Source of the DNA: Symsagittifera roscoffensis
Taxonomy: Eukaryota; Xenacoelomorpha; Acoela; Convolutidae
Assembly: GCF_963678635.1 (NCBI RefSeq)
Contig: NC_087069.1
Span: forward strand, 45,675,448-45,739,447
Reading direction: 5' to 3'
DNA length: 64,000 bases
The notes under the pieces were generated by a model. The model was not told the DNA's origin. It was given only the letters and a program-made list of their open reading frames with translations, and searched no databases. This document shows, piece by piece, positions 22,501-33,100 of this stretch (positions are counted from its first letter, which is position 1; every line of letters begins with the position of its first letter). A program made the position numbers and the translations under genes.

Positions 22501-23174
22501 TTGTGGAAGATTGTCTGTGTTATGCAGTTAGAACTTTTGCCACTTAAATAAAGTGTATTTAACACTGAATGGTATATACGAGTAATTTGTGCATGTGTGA
22601 AAATCAGATAAAATAAATCCCCGTGATACCGTACATGTATCGCAAGTTCTTTTTCCGTTTTTTTTTTTTTTTACAGTTTCAGGCTGATTTGATTTTTTTG
22701 TGTTCCATTTTGTTTATTGCATATTTACTAGAAGCAGCTTTTCGTCTGTGCCTAACTCGCCTGTAACCTTGATTTTTAAAATATTGTTTGTTTTAGAAAC
22801 TGAAGAAAGATCTGAAAAGAAAAAGTTGCGAAGACCCAATGAATTCATTTTCTTCAAACTCTAAAAAGTATATCGAAGGTAGCGACAAATCCGATTATAG
22901 TAAATCAGATAGTTATTCTGCCGATTTAGCTTACAAAGCACTTAAGTTCTCAAACGGCGAGCAAGATGTGAAAGAAAAGAAACGTCAAATAGAAAAGAAA
23001 AAGAAACACAAATCAAAAAAGTATTCGTCATTCGAATCGAGCTCATCTTCTGAAGAAGAGAAAACGAAAAAGAAAACGAGTATTGAACAGTTGCGGAAAG
23101 AGCGATTAGCGAGAGAAGAAAGAGAAAGAAAAAGAGCCGAAGAGTTAATTAAACAAAAAGCTGGGATAAAATAG
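13364..23174 (+). CDS. LENG1: LENG1-like gene (three recognised exons)
   Basis: Exons 13364-13547, 15950-16035 and 22797-23174 join in phase to 648 nt, a 215-residue highly charged protein. The N terminus [20 protein letters not shown] closely matches the conserved start of vertebrate LENG1. Exon 2 gives a HINLFVD block like the family's HINFF segment, and the last exon ends in [20 protein letters not shown], the conserved C-terminal helix. Two usual family parts are not found: the YLTYLGQ-WY segment and the C-terminal YNSQFNP motif. They may lie in an exon I missed or be lost. The family's function is poorly known; it is a CWF/Cir-N-type nuclear protein. The introns are filled with LINEs. 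Confidence 0.75.
13548..14332 (+). other. LENG1-like intron 1, first part
   Basis: No gene or recognisable repeat seen apart from a short GGAGCAGC-like duplication near 14190-14220. Confidence 0.4.
14333..14548 (+). pseudogene. LINE RT, motif A fragment
   Basis: Frame with [10 protein letters not shown], the first catalytic Asp region of a LINE reverse transcriptase. It ends at a stop just before motif B, where the coding frame moves by one base. Confidence 0.75.
14553..15519 (+). pseudogene. LINE RT motifs B-E and C-terminal domain
   Basis: Open frame of more than 300 codons with [16 protein letters not shown] and YTDDFK, followed by a connection region ([31 protein letters not shown]) and the long C-terminal part ending with a CRCGNC cluster. 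The absence of stops suggests a fairly young insertion despite the frameshift upstream. Confidence 0.8.
15591..15949 (+). other. LENG1-like intron 1, last part
   Basis: Nothing recognised. It ends with the polypyrimidine tract of the exon 2 acceptor. Confidence 0.4.
15950..16035 (+). CDS. LENG1: LENG1-like exon 2
   Basis: Acceptor is a T-rich tract ending TTTAAG at 15949. With the phase-1 base from exon 1 the frame reads [19 protein letters not shown]..., matching the family's HINFF...E-x-EKK block. The donor GTGCTC after 16035 is weak but keeps phase 0 for the last exon. Confidence 0.65.
16036..17329 (+). other. LENG1-like intron 2, first part, with a GC-richer island
   Basis: Mostly AT-rich. 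A segment at 16283-16375 is related to one at 29636-29740 (shared TTATGTTGCATA and CTTGTTGGAATGGTAAT), so it is a dispersed repeat. At 16424-16624 a GC-richer island is open on both strands and is not recognised. The rest shows nothing. Confidence 0.4.
17330..18290 (-). mobile_element. Jockey-like LINE 3' fragment
   Basis: Minus-strand fragment. The frame at 17753-17959 carries [28 protein letters not shown] and [11 protein letters not shown]. This series (SVLNY-APxWSP, QNxALRTxTGC, LxxETxxLPV) is diagnostic of the C-terminal region of Jockey-type LINEs. Upstream pieces near 18060-18130 (KLLGVILD) fit the segment after the RT. Several stops and frame changes mark it as dead. Higher GC than its surroundings sets it apart as an insertion. 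Confidence 0.75.
17753..17959 (-). pseudogene. LINE C-terminal domain fragment
   Basis: Open 69-codon stretch with the [12 protein letters not shown] and ALRTATGC blocks. No catalytic residues belong to this part, and it ends at a stop. Confidence 0.7.
18430..18619 (+). mobile_element. tRNA-derived SINE with hairpin tail
   Basis: The head resembles a tRNA: GCTACCGTGGCTTAGTGG (A-box like) and GGTTCGAATC at 18481-18490 (B box). The anticodon arm does not fold properly, so this is not a tRNA gene. About 60 bp later comes GCTGCTTTTTGTCGT and then a palindromic GCGAAGCTTCGC followed by CTCTATGT. The same tail follows the B box at 43429, which defines a SINE family. Confidence 0.7.
18620..19189 (+). 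other. LENG1-like intron 2, middle part
   Basis: AT-rich intronic sequence; nothing recognised. Confidence 0.4.
19190..20470 (-). pseudogene. LINE reverse transcriptase, decayed
   Basis: RT blocks in order: [16 protein letters not shown] and I-Y-E-R-A-M near 19700-19800, [16 protein letters not shown] near 19580, [16 protein letters not shown] near 19470 (motif A with D-H-D), GVPQGS near 19345 (motif B) and INDLPLS near 19290. They are read from at least two frames with internal stops. Confidence 0.7.
20893..21228 (-). pseudogene. LINE endonuclease N-terminal part
   Basis: [19 protein letters not shown], then [23 protein letters not shown] and GGCIMIQ. These match the N-terminal AP-endonuclease blocks N-x-RSL, PDIxxxxETW, GY and GGGVxxY. 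The metal-binding Glu (in QTEIW) is kept. The frame ends before the catalytic His region. Confidence 0.7.
21761..22150 (-). pseudogene. LINE ORF1-like frame
   Basis: 130 codons starting at an ATG (22150) with an acidic, Asn-rich N terminus, a basic middle and a helical C-terminal part likely to form a coiled coil. It continues in other frames to about 21400 with more coiled-coil-like sequence. It is assigned to ORF1 because it lies upstream of the endonuclease in the same orientation; no specific motif proves it. Confidence 0.45.
22151..22796 (+). other. LENG1-like intron 2, last part
   Basis: AT-rich; contains a long T homopolymer near 22660. It ends with the TTTTAG acceptor of the terminal exon. 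Confidence 0.4.
22797..23174 (+). CDS. LENG1: LENG1-like terminal exon
   Basis: Acceptor TTTTAG at 22796; phase 0. The exon encodes a Lys/Ser/Glu-rich low-complexity region and then [20 protein letters not shown] and a short tail, stop at 23172-23174. Vertebrate LENG1 extends further; here the protein stops right after the helix. Confidence 0.8.
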   Translation, partial: KLKKDLKRKSCEDPMNSFSSNSKKYIEGSDKSDYSKSDSYSADLAYKALKFSNGEQDVKEKKRQIEKKKKHKSKKYSSFESSSSSEEEKTKKKTSIEQLRKERLAREERERKRAEELIKQKAGIK

Positions 23175-24170
23175 TGCAGTGCTTCCTCTTTGCAAATACG
23201 AGAGGCGTCTAAAGAAATCAAAGACTGAACATGCAGATGTCTTGAAGTTGCTCGGTATCGGAAATAGGAAAATGTTGAAAGTGGAAGTATTTGGAATGCT
23301 GGAAAGGAAAGTTTTGGCCGAACTTTTTAAAACCGAGTACTAATCAATTGGTGCTTGCCGAACTTTAATATTTTATTTTATATTAATTGATAGTCTAAAT
23401 GCGCCTTGGACGTAACTTTTTAAACTTTTCTATCGAGCACAACGTTTAAGAAGGCTTGGATAAGAACATTTAAGAATCATTCAGAGCTCAATGTTTAAGT
23501 GGCGTTCATGCAAAAACTTTCTAGAACTTTAAATCAATCTTGAGTCTGAAATATTCTAGAAAACTTTTGAAAAAGGCTTGAAACTCTTCAAACAAAATGA
23601 ACTCGACTCAAACTCAAGGCTAGACAGTACCTGCTCACTTTTTGTCCAAAGTTTTGCGTATGTAGATTCATTTTAGTCTGAAATGAATCAACTAAAAACG
23701 GCAACCTCCATGATTAGAAATATGTTTTTGCACGAGAACTAATCATCCTACGAAATATTTCATAGACTAAACACATAAACTTGAAAATTAATTTTTTTCT
23801 CGTTATAAGTTGATTTTAGAAAAAAATGTTAAAAACAAAAATTGCTTAGAATTGTAGCAGAGTTTTTATGGGGCATTTTTTTTTTCGAAATTGGGCTTCA
23901 AGATTTTACCCCGAAAATAGATTATTTTTGGCTTTTTTAGTCTGTCAAAAATTACGCTGAATATACACAGTCAATTAGTGACAAAATTAAATCAAAATAA
24001 GCGCTATATAAAGCTCAACAAATCTTGAAAGGGTATAGTTACCTATTAAAAGTATAAATCAATTTTTTTTGTTTGATAACAAAAATGTCAATTATTTTAT
24101 ATTAAAAATCATTTTTATGAAAACATTTTAAAACGTTTTGCTTAAGTTTTAGAGGCAATACTCTTCTTTA
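23175..24170. other. Intergenic, LENG1-like 3' side
   Basis: A 50-codon open frame follows the stop (to 23342) without recognisable similarity. 23880-24030 is a diverged single-sided copy of the inverted repeat described next. No clear polyadenylation signal was seen. Confidence 0.35.
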
Positions 24171-24362
24171 GAAGCTCACTTTGATGTAATTTTGTCACCA
24201 ATTGAGTCGATTGTTTCCGCGTGTTTTTTGATAGACTGAAAAAGTCATAAATATTTTGTTTTTGGAGTAAAATTTAAGAATATTTATGGCTTTTTAGTCA
24301 ATCAAAAAACACGCTGAAACAATCGACTCAATTGGTGGCAAAATTTCATCAAAGTGAGCTTC
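24171..24362. repeat. Foldback/MITE-like inverted repeat
   Basis: Arms 24171-24255 and 24279-24362 are inverted copies of about 84 bp with few mismatches around a spacer of about 23 bp. They share GAAGCTCACTTTGATG, CAATTGAGTCGATTGTTTC and CGTGTTTTTTGAT. A related but diverged half copy lies at 23880-24030. No coding capacity; probably a non-autonomous DNA element. Confidence 0.75.
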
Positions 24363-24879
24363 TTAAAAAAGCTCATCAAAGTCATATCGGTCGTGTTTCA
24401 GATTCCAAAGAAAATCAAAATATTTGTCCGAGTATGGAGAATATTTTGTCAGATTTTGTTTGAGTTTTCAGACTAATTAAGACAAAAGTTCAGATGTTGA
24501 CCTCCCAACTCTAATTGAAACGTTAGTTAGTTTTCAGTTGCTGCGTTATTTAGCGATCACCATTATTGCAGTTTTTCATCTATTTCAGTCGCTTCACATT
24601 AAAAAAAATGACACAAATTTAGAAAAAAATCAGTGGCGTGGCGTGGTAAGAAATACGTGAATGACATTTAGTTTTAGAAGAGATTTTTTTTATTAGAACT
24701 GCAAGTGAAAAAAGAAACGTTGAACTAAATTTTGATTCGACTACTAGAGTGAGAAGGACTTCTGGCGTAGGGTACGTTTTTAAATTTTTTTCTAGTCAAT
24801 TTTGACTACCTGAAGGAAACCGCGTTGGACGTTAGGTGTGGTGTCAATTCAAAGCTACTTTAGTCGGTTTTTTAATTTT

Positions 24880-25460
24880 TCATAAAGATGTCGGTTTTTA
24901 TTTGTCTGCTTATGTTTTATCGGCCTAGGTGCCACAATACCTAGGTGTTTGTCTGAAAATTTTTCTGTCCATATGATTTTGGCTGATATTTTATCGGCTT
25001 AGTGACCTAATTTTCAGTCGCTCAAAGTGGACCATATTTTTATTGCTCACATGTGGCTCGCTTATTTTGCTAAAATCCGTAATAGAAATTATAGTTCAAG
25101 TTTTTCATGAGGGCAGTTATTTTTCGGGATTTTTCTTCTCCTTTTTTCGCCTTAATTGCTTTCGGCCTATATTATATCGGCTTAATGGCCTCATATTGCG
25201 TCTGTCAACCAGCGAAAAAAAAATTGTGTGTGCCTGTGTGTTTTGAGGTTGAGGGGGACTTAATCATTTTTTATTTGTCTTAAAATTTTATACTTTTCGT
25301 TTTTTTAGAAATTTTCGTCCTAATTGGTTTGGGCCTTTATTATATCGGCTTAGTGGCCTCATATTGGTTCTTTTGGCGGTTTATTAAAGTTTTTTTGTTT
25401 GTGTGTAATGAAGGCGAGGGCAACTTGTTAACTCTTTATTAGTCTTGATTTTTTTCGGCT
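24880..25460. repeat. Degenerate tandem repeat of about 180 bp
   Basis: The motif TATCGGCTTAGTGGCCTCATATT and variants occur near 24905, 24990, 25165 and 25350, at about 90 and then 175-185 bp. It lies between the two host genes. No coding potential. Confidence 0.55.
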
Positions 25461-25639
25461 TAAAGGGTTTGTGCTAAGGTATTTTTGGCTTTGTTACCGC
25501 TTTGTAATTTTTCTTCCGATGCTAATTCACATTCTATTGCCCTGTATAATTGTTGTATCGCAGGTGGTGCGAAGCTCAGCTTCGCCTCTGTCGAACTTGA
25601 ATTACTGAATGAGAACTAAATATTTCTGGAAGTTCTTGG

Positions 25640-26290
25640 GGTCTAATATTTTTTTTGCGGTTTTTATTGTTCCGACCATTGAAAACAGGGAGGAACTTTG
25701 TATTCGGGTGTATTTTAGTTTTTTTCTTTTTTCTCTCCATGCAAAATCAGCTACCACAAACAATCATCAGGCTGGTTTGAGTGATATATCATATTAAAGC
25801 CATTCGAGTCGAGATTCAAAATTCAAAAATGTTTCCCAGTGTCGAGAAAAACCGGTTTGAAATGTTTGATTTTTCGTCTAATTTCGAGCGAGTGAGCAGG
25901 CTTACATTAACTTATTTATGCTTGATTTAAGCCTTGAAAATTTGAATTTTCTCAAATGAAGCTAGTTTTTGGAGTTTTTATTTTCATCTTAGGAATCAAA
26001 AACTTCAAAAAATTGGGGGGAAAGTTTTGAAAATTAAAAATAGTTCAATTTTTTTTCCGCTTTTTTTTTGTTTTTCTTGTTATTTGTCTTCGAAAATTGT
26101 TTTTCATTTTGTATATTTTATAAGGAATGACGAAAATGCCTCAGCTGTACTTTTTCGCTCAGATTCCTTTATCAAACCACGCCGAAAAAAAAACGACACT
26201 AATTTGAAAAATTAATTTTGTTGTAATTGTTTAAAACTGGTCAGAACATTCTGTGCTACTTGCACAGTAACCGGCTTTCTTTGTCTCAGT
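25640..26290 (+). repeat. Dispersed repeat, copy 1
   Basis: Aligns with 46850-47410 over more than 500 bp. Shared blocks include AGGGAGGAACTTTGTATT, CCATGCAAAATCAG, GTGTCGAGAAAAACCGGTTT and ACTTGCACAGTAACC. Non-coding and diverged; an unnamed interspersed element. Confidence 0.65.
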
Positions 26291-27081
26291 TTTTTTATTC
26301 GGCTATTTTTTGAACGAACCTCCGATTTTCGTTAAAAAATCATTTAATCATCAAAGCAATGGTTGGAAGGCTATGGCATAAATTATCCAATGTTATGATT
26401 TGTATATGATCTTAAATTTGGAAAAGATGATTTTTGCTGATTTATTTTTTCGAATAGTCGCTTTGCTTAAGCTTTTTTAAATCATAGGTTCGTTAGATAA
26501 TCCTTGTTTGTTAGATAATCTTTTGTGGGAGAATTCCTTTGAAACTCATTGTTCCATTTTAAATTGTTCCATTTTAAAAAAATGAATCTAGTTTCGTCCA
26601 AATTTCTTTTTGACATTTTTAGACACGTGTATTTGTGAAGGGCAGCCTCGTCCATAACCTTTTTCAAATCATGTCTTTTTTGTTGCGTGATTATGTTTAT
26701 GCTTACCTCAGCAAGCAGCTGATTGTTTGTTCAAAATAGCTGGTATGCTATTATGATCAAAATGGTGAGCTCTTGTTTTTGAGCCACATGTAGGTCATCT
26801 CAAATCGTGATTCTTGGGTTGGGCTTGTAGATTATAAGCTTAAAAATCAATTTTAGTCAAAATTTGATTTTTTTTGAGTTCTTTGTGTTCTAATATTATA
26901 GTGTGCATTACCTTTAGATTAATCTTCATCGTTGAACCTTTTCTAGATTCGTTGTATGTTGTTTTGACCCGTTGTGTTGACCTTCAACCTCCAGCGTTGT
27001 ATGTCGTGTTGAGCCTTAGTTCCTTACCCTGTGGTGTCAAGTGAGAGTACTTTATTTGTGTCTGTGTGTGTGTGGGGGGTG
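26291..27081 (+). promoter_or_regulatory. Upstream region of STAMBP
   Basis: Unique AT-rich sequence. Just before the ATG is a TGTGTGTGTG-GGGGGGTG stretch. A local duplication (GTTCGTTAGATAATC, TTCCATTTTAAA) lies at 26485-26580. No clear TATA box. The promoter must be in this interval or in an unseen upstream exon. Confidence 0.3.
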
Positions 27082-27198
27082 ATGTTGACGCCTAGTGAGA
27101 CCCTGTGCCAACTGCACCAACAGGCGGCAGAAGTGAGGGTCTATGCCCATATAGGTGCCCGCATGTATGTCAGAAGTGGAGCTGAGATGATACGCATG
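27082..27198 (+). CDS. STAMBP: STAMBP exon 1
   Basis: ATG at 27082. The exon ends ...[13 protein letters not shown], aligning with RYFRSGVEIIRM of AMSH. Donor ATG|GTAAGC, phase 0. This ATG is chosen because the protein length before RSG fits the family. Confidence 0.85.
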
Positions 27199-30100
27199 GT
27201 AAGCAGTGTCAAAAACAAACACTTGAAACGCAGTGAGGTCCAATTAAAAAAAGTTAAACCGATGTTTTAACCATTAACCAATGAATTTTTTTAAACCAAA
27301 TCGGTTTAACGAATTTTGATTTTAAACAAGCTCAAAACAAATTGTAAATACTCTCAAACCTATAGTAAATGATGCTAGTTTTGAAAGTAGTCGGCACGCA
27401 AATTTAGCCGGACATAGTCAATTAAATCGCCAAAATTGCTAATTATCGATCGATGGCGCACGACTGAGTAAAAGTTTGGAGTGGCATGGAAAAAATGATT
27501 CCCATGGCCTAACTTAGATTCGGAATACACTCCTGAAAAGCTAATATATGAGCCAATATTAATTGGTTAAAACGTACCTGTTTTTAACCAAATCGGTTTA
27601 ACCAATTGCTTATTGGTTAAATCAGCTTAACAAACCATTTTTTTTAACCAATTGGTTAAACCAATTGTTAAACAATTAGTTATATTGGACATCACAGTTT
27701 GAACATTCCATTTAAAGAAGTAAGTTAATTTAAGATGAGTGCAACCAATTTGTGGTCGGAAGAAAGCAGCAGTCTTATACAGTATCTCTGATTGTGTCTG
27801 AATAAGCTTAGGCTCTTAACCTTTGCAGTGCAGCGCTATCTAGTTACAAAGTTGAAGACCAGCACAGTTAGATTTTTGCATTATGTGGGGCTATAGTTTT
27901 TGGGAATTATAATTTGCTGAGAACTAAAATTTAATGGGAATTAAAACTCACCGCGGCTATAATGGGAAAAGAGCCAAAAATTCTCGACGGAGAAACCATG
28001 TATATAAACGTTAATATCTCTATTTTGCATCGACTGTAGGTTTTCTCAACATATTCAAAGAACGTTCGATAAAGAGCTAGAAAAAAGAGATATATAAACG
28101 TTCTATCTCTTTATCGAACGTTCTTTGAATATGTTGAGAAAACCTACAATCGATGCCAAATCAGCGCCTATACCATCATTTAGAGATTTCTGCAAAAAAT
28201 TTCAGCTTAATTTCACCAATGATAAAAAAAAAACGTTTTTCGCTGCTTTTTATTGGCACAAGATTTATCTGTTCAAAAGCTGAGCATCGTGTTTTATTTA
28301 GGGCGGAGTTTACATGGACGAGAAGAACCTTGCAAGTGCATATGTGTTGTACACAAAATACGCAGTGTAAGTCGTATCTCTCATCACTTTCATAATGTAT
28401 TTTATGATTTAAATTTGAAAGATGTCAAAATCTCAATTAAACTCATATTTACAAAACACTAAACGTAATTTTGTCACAGATAATTTTCATTCCTTCACCT
28501 GATATTTAACAAGTGATCTAATTCCTGCCTTTTCTTCTCCTCAACTTATTCTGTAAAAGTCTACCTTATGGGACGTCTCCTCGAGGGGCTTTAGGGCCCG
28601 TGAGCTCGATCCCTGTGAGTATCTTATGACTGATGCTTGTTAGTTATATGTGCTCACTAAATAATTCAAACTTTAAATGAGCAGAAAATGTCACTTTCAG
28701 ATTGGCGCTGGAGAAACTTCCGAAGCATCCTGGGTATTCAAAGTTGTCACCTGAAGACCTTAAAGTCCTGAAAAAGGTGCGTACATTTTGTGTAAAAAAG
28801 GTTTGAAGTTTGAAGGAAAACAAGACATTTGAAGAAACTTCATTAATTGTAACAACACTAACAGAAACAAAGTTTTGACCTCGTTAAAAATTTAATAAAA
28901 AAACAGTGCAATTATTTTATACATTTTTGGTCTCTTACATCATTTTTAGAATGCTACTAATGACAAATTGAATATTTCAGAAGTATACATAACTTTCAAG
29001 ACAATAGTTTTGTTTGAGCTTTCAAATTCTCAAGATAAAAATCATTGTGTTTAAAATAGACTTTCAAAATTTCAGTTTTCTTTGAAATGCTTGCTCATAA
29101 TATATGGATAACTTCAAAGCTGTTAAAGAACTTGAATCGTCATCAGTTGGTCGAGCATTTCAAAAACTTAGGCTTTCTTGAATCTCTAATAACTTTGTTG
29201 CAGCGTGCCAAAACGTCTCTGGACGTCGCCGAAGAGCTGAAGAAACGAATCCGAACTCAACTGGACAAAGAATACGAGAGGTAGGAAAGTTTGATGTGTT
29301 TCGTTATTTACTAGACTGACCCAATCAGAGTACGAACAAACAATCTGCACAGCTCTCCTTTGAACTTATACTTTTACGTAGATAACAATAACGGCATCAA
29401 ATTGTTTAAAAACTAACACTAAACAGTGAGCAAAGAAAGGATAAATAATTGACTTATGCGTGATTTTGTTCAGAGCCCCCCCCCCATCTAACAGGGGTGG
29501 GAAATAACTATGTGGTAGAGCGTTTTTTCGCCTCATTGTGACGACTTACTTCCATGAAATGTCGGTGGATAATCAACAAGCCGCCATATCTCCATATCTT
29601 GAAGCCGCAATTAGATCAGCATTACGTAACGATTGCAGTTATTACGTAACAATTGCATAACAACAGTGACGATCTGTTTGCTGGTTATGTTGCATATTAA
29701 TATTAGTTTTGTGCTTGTTGGAATGGTAATCTTAGTTACGGTTTGTTGGCCCTTCGATTTGATGGTCTACCACCGAAACGTCATAGGTGCCAATTGTGAT
29801 ATTATTTTAAAAATCTACTAGTCGTAATAAACTATTCTTATTCTATGGTTCTATATGTTCAAAGTATGTACATAAGCTTAAAGGTTAAAACGTTAAAATG
29901 AAGTAGTTGAATTAAGAACGTTAAAAAGGACAACTGAACTTCCGTTCATATCGACCGATGGTCGTAACTAAACTGGTATTAATTAAAATACCGAAGGTCA
30001 TTATAAGATACTAAAAACAAATCACAACATTTCCCACCGGGAAAAAAAATGAAACTGCAAACTAACTATATAACTCTATATACACCCTTTTTCCCCCTCC

Positions 30101-33100
30101 GAAAATGGAAGAATTTTACAAACTGCGCCCAGAGGGTAAATATACAGAAGCAAAAAAAATCCACAATTGAAAGAGAATGTAGCAAATGTACAGGGTGGCT
30201 ATACAGAATTACAAAATTTACAGAATACGGTAACTAACTAAATAAAACTAATCCACAACATGTACATTAACATGTACAATTGTATCTACAGGTAAAATTA
30301 AAAAAAGTCCGGCGGTAAAATATGGATTACAGAATTGTTTTGTTAAGTTTGAATTGATATGTCGATTACAAGAATTGGTCCTCAAACTGATCCAATTTAG
30401 TCCTCACTTCCGAATCTATAGTCGATGAGATCTCGCTATAGTTGTCCACCTCTAGCGTGGGGTCCTTTGAGGTCGGGTAGGTTAAATTTGAGTCCGAAGA
30501 ATTCTCGTGAAAGTGAGTCTTCGTGGTAGATGTTGCAAGTCTGACCGTCGGGAGGGAGTTCCTTGAAGACCAGGACAACGTAGTTTCTGCGACGAGAATC
30601 TGTCTGGAAGGCGCCTCCGCTAATGGAGTCAAAAGGTCAGAAGGAGAGTTGACCGAGAAAGTAGACCTGTGGGAGTCCGGTGCCGGAGAGAATATGGAAG
30701 TTGACGCCCCTAGGTCGTCTTTTTCTTGCACCACGTCTAAAAATCTCCGATTTCCGTAAAACTTTGGGGGGCCCACATTTCTGCGTGGTCTAGAGTTTCG
30801 GGTCTTTGGAGTCGCGCTGATCGTCTGTTCCGGAATACTGTCTACCATAATTGGATTGTCCTGAGATCCTTCAGTAGTATTCACATCGTGGATGACAACA
30901 ATCTCCCGTGGGTCGTTGTTCACTGTCCTTTCTGAGCTCAGTAGTAGGGATTCGACAGGACCTGTAATACTTAAGCCCTGATTAGACTCGGTATGGGGAT
31001 TTTGAGGTACGTTATTATTGGTCACATCGTCAAAGTAATCCTCGATTATCCCGTCCCACGAATCTAGATTTAAGGAAGATGAACCTGAAGAAAATCTTGG
31101 AGAGTCTTGAGTGGCTGTGCTCGCGGTCGGTGCGCTAGTCCCTGCTCTGGTGTTATCCGTTCTCGGGGTGCCTTGACTCGAGTGACCAGCGGGTGTCGAT
31201 CCAGCTTTCTTCGGTGGAGAGAGTTTCCTTTTCCCAGCTAAACTCGAATGAGTATGAAGATTATGCCCAGTGGGTGTCTGATTCACTATTATCTTTTTGG
31301 GCCCTGGGAGTATTTTTCCTTTTATAGCCAGATCCGATTTACGTAAAACGTGACCGTTGTCGAGAGTAACTGTGTGCTCTGAAGAATCGATGATATCCTT
31401 CTTAACCAGATTAAAATATGGGTCCCTATTTTCCTGTTAGACACCTTTCTATATAAGTTACCTCTCATTACTGCTTTTCTTTTTGCCAGTGGTTCTGAAG
31501 TTCCGATAGTGACGTCCGGGGTTGTGTGTAAGCTGAAAGTCCTAGCTAGTGGCATGTTTTCTTCTGGGTCCGACGTGCTGTCCTTTTTCTCGTCCAAATA
31601 GCCATCTTCTGCCCCGTCGTGTAGTTCCCAGTTAGTGGCCCGCTCTTTGGACATTAAAGCCTTCCCTTTATCTAAATGGTCAATATTGGACATAAGATTT
31701 TTCCACCTAGTGTTCGCTACTCTATTAAAATGCTTTTCAAACGGAGTACAGCCGATCGCAGTTTGTTTTGAGATTCTCAGATTCCAGATGATTTTCTTCA
31801 TCGAATCGTTTAGAGATGGCTTGGGTACTTCGAATGACATTGCCAGTAATTTCGATTTAATTGTGTACACTAGTCTTTCCACTAGCCCATTGGATCTGTG
31901 GTCTCCGACAGTGCAGTAAATATTTTCTATATTAATTTTATCGCAGAAGTTTTTGAAATCATGTGATAAGAAGCATGACCCATGGTCGACTCTAATTTTT
32001 CTTGGGAATCCGTGGAGGTGACAGTAATCGTTTAGTAATGAAATTACGTTTCTTGTAGAGGTGTTATTGACGATCTTGGCCGAAGGAAACTTAGTGTAAC
32101 GGTCAATGCAAAGAAGAATGTATTTGTTGTTACCCCAGCACGCGTCCAACGGTCCCGCAAAATCCAAATTAATTTCTTCGTTCGCGAATGTCAACGTCGG
32201 GAATTTCGAAATATTATGGGTGCCTAGTAAAACTTCAATGTTCTTACCCGCTTTTAGACATTGGCTACATGTTCTCCCGTGATGGTAAATTTACCGGTAA
32301 ATATGCGGCCACCACAAATATTCGGCGAGGGATTTCATTCCAAACTGTCCCGGGTGAGTCTCATCGAATTAAAAGTTCCCCTGATGGTAGCTGGGACGAC
32401 TAGTTTATTGTCTAAAAAGAGTAGCTCATCCTTCACGTGTAGGTCTTTGGTGTAGTTCTTCATGTAAGTCCCGTGTATGCCCATAGGTCGATTCCTCTTT
32501 ATCGTCTCTATCAAATCCCACAGCACCTTGTCTTCTCTAGTCATGATCTGAAGCAATTTCTTCGAACAGTGGTTTTCCGGGCGAATTGGGGAGTTCGGTA
32601 AATTCAGGTCGGCCTTATATCTTCTTAAGAGGTCTGCGTGGTCGGGTGGAAGTCTGTCGTCTCTGAATTTGAGGGCGATATTATGTTCTTCGGGAATGAT
32701 CAAAAGGGGTTCGTTCACTTTGTCCATTGGTAGTTCTGGTTTTTTTTGCTAGATGGTATGAAGTGTCTGTTTAGTAGTAAGAAATGTAAAAGGACTTTGT
32801 CCGAAAAGGTAATACTTTTAAAATTAAATTTAGAATTATCGACTGGTTGGCAAATTGTAGTGCAATTTTCTGTCCGATAGTGATTATTGTGGCAAATTTT
32901 TATCGACTGAGCGATACAAGATATGATAGCAGCAATAATCTTGAGATTGAGTAAAGCTAAAGAGCTATTCAACCGATGCTGACCAATCACGTCGCTTGAA
33001 TTTTCGTTTCCCGACGGGATTGTATTAACTCGTGAATTAGTATTTACAGCGACAGCTGGTCTATCTACAGAACTTACAGTAACTATTTTAGAATCTTGTT

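Noticed and set aside
23172..23342. A 50-codon frame after the LENG1-like stop as a missed C-terminal exon
   Set aside because: No acceptor in a useful phase and no resemblance to the family's YNSQFNP ending.
30523..30759. Plus-strand 78-codon frame
   Set aside because: Antisense of the gypsy Pol tail, GC-richer only because the element is.
30366..31286. An envelope gene in the gypsy element
   Set aside because: No signal peptide, transmembrane segment or furin-like site; the frame is continuous with the integrase C terminus.
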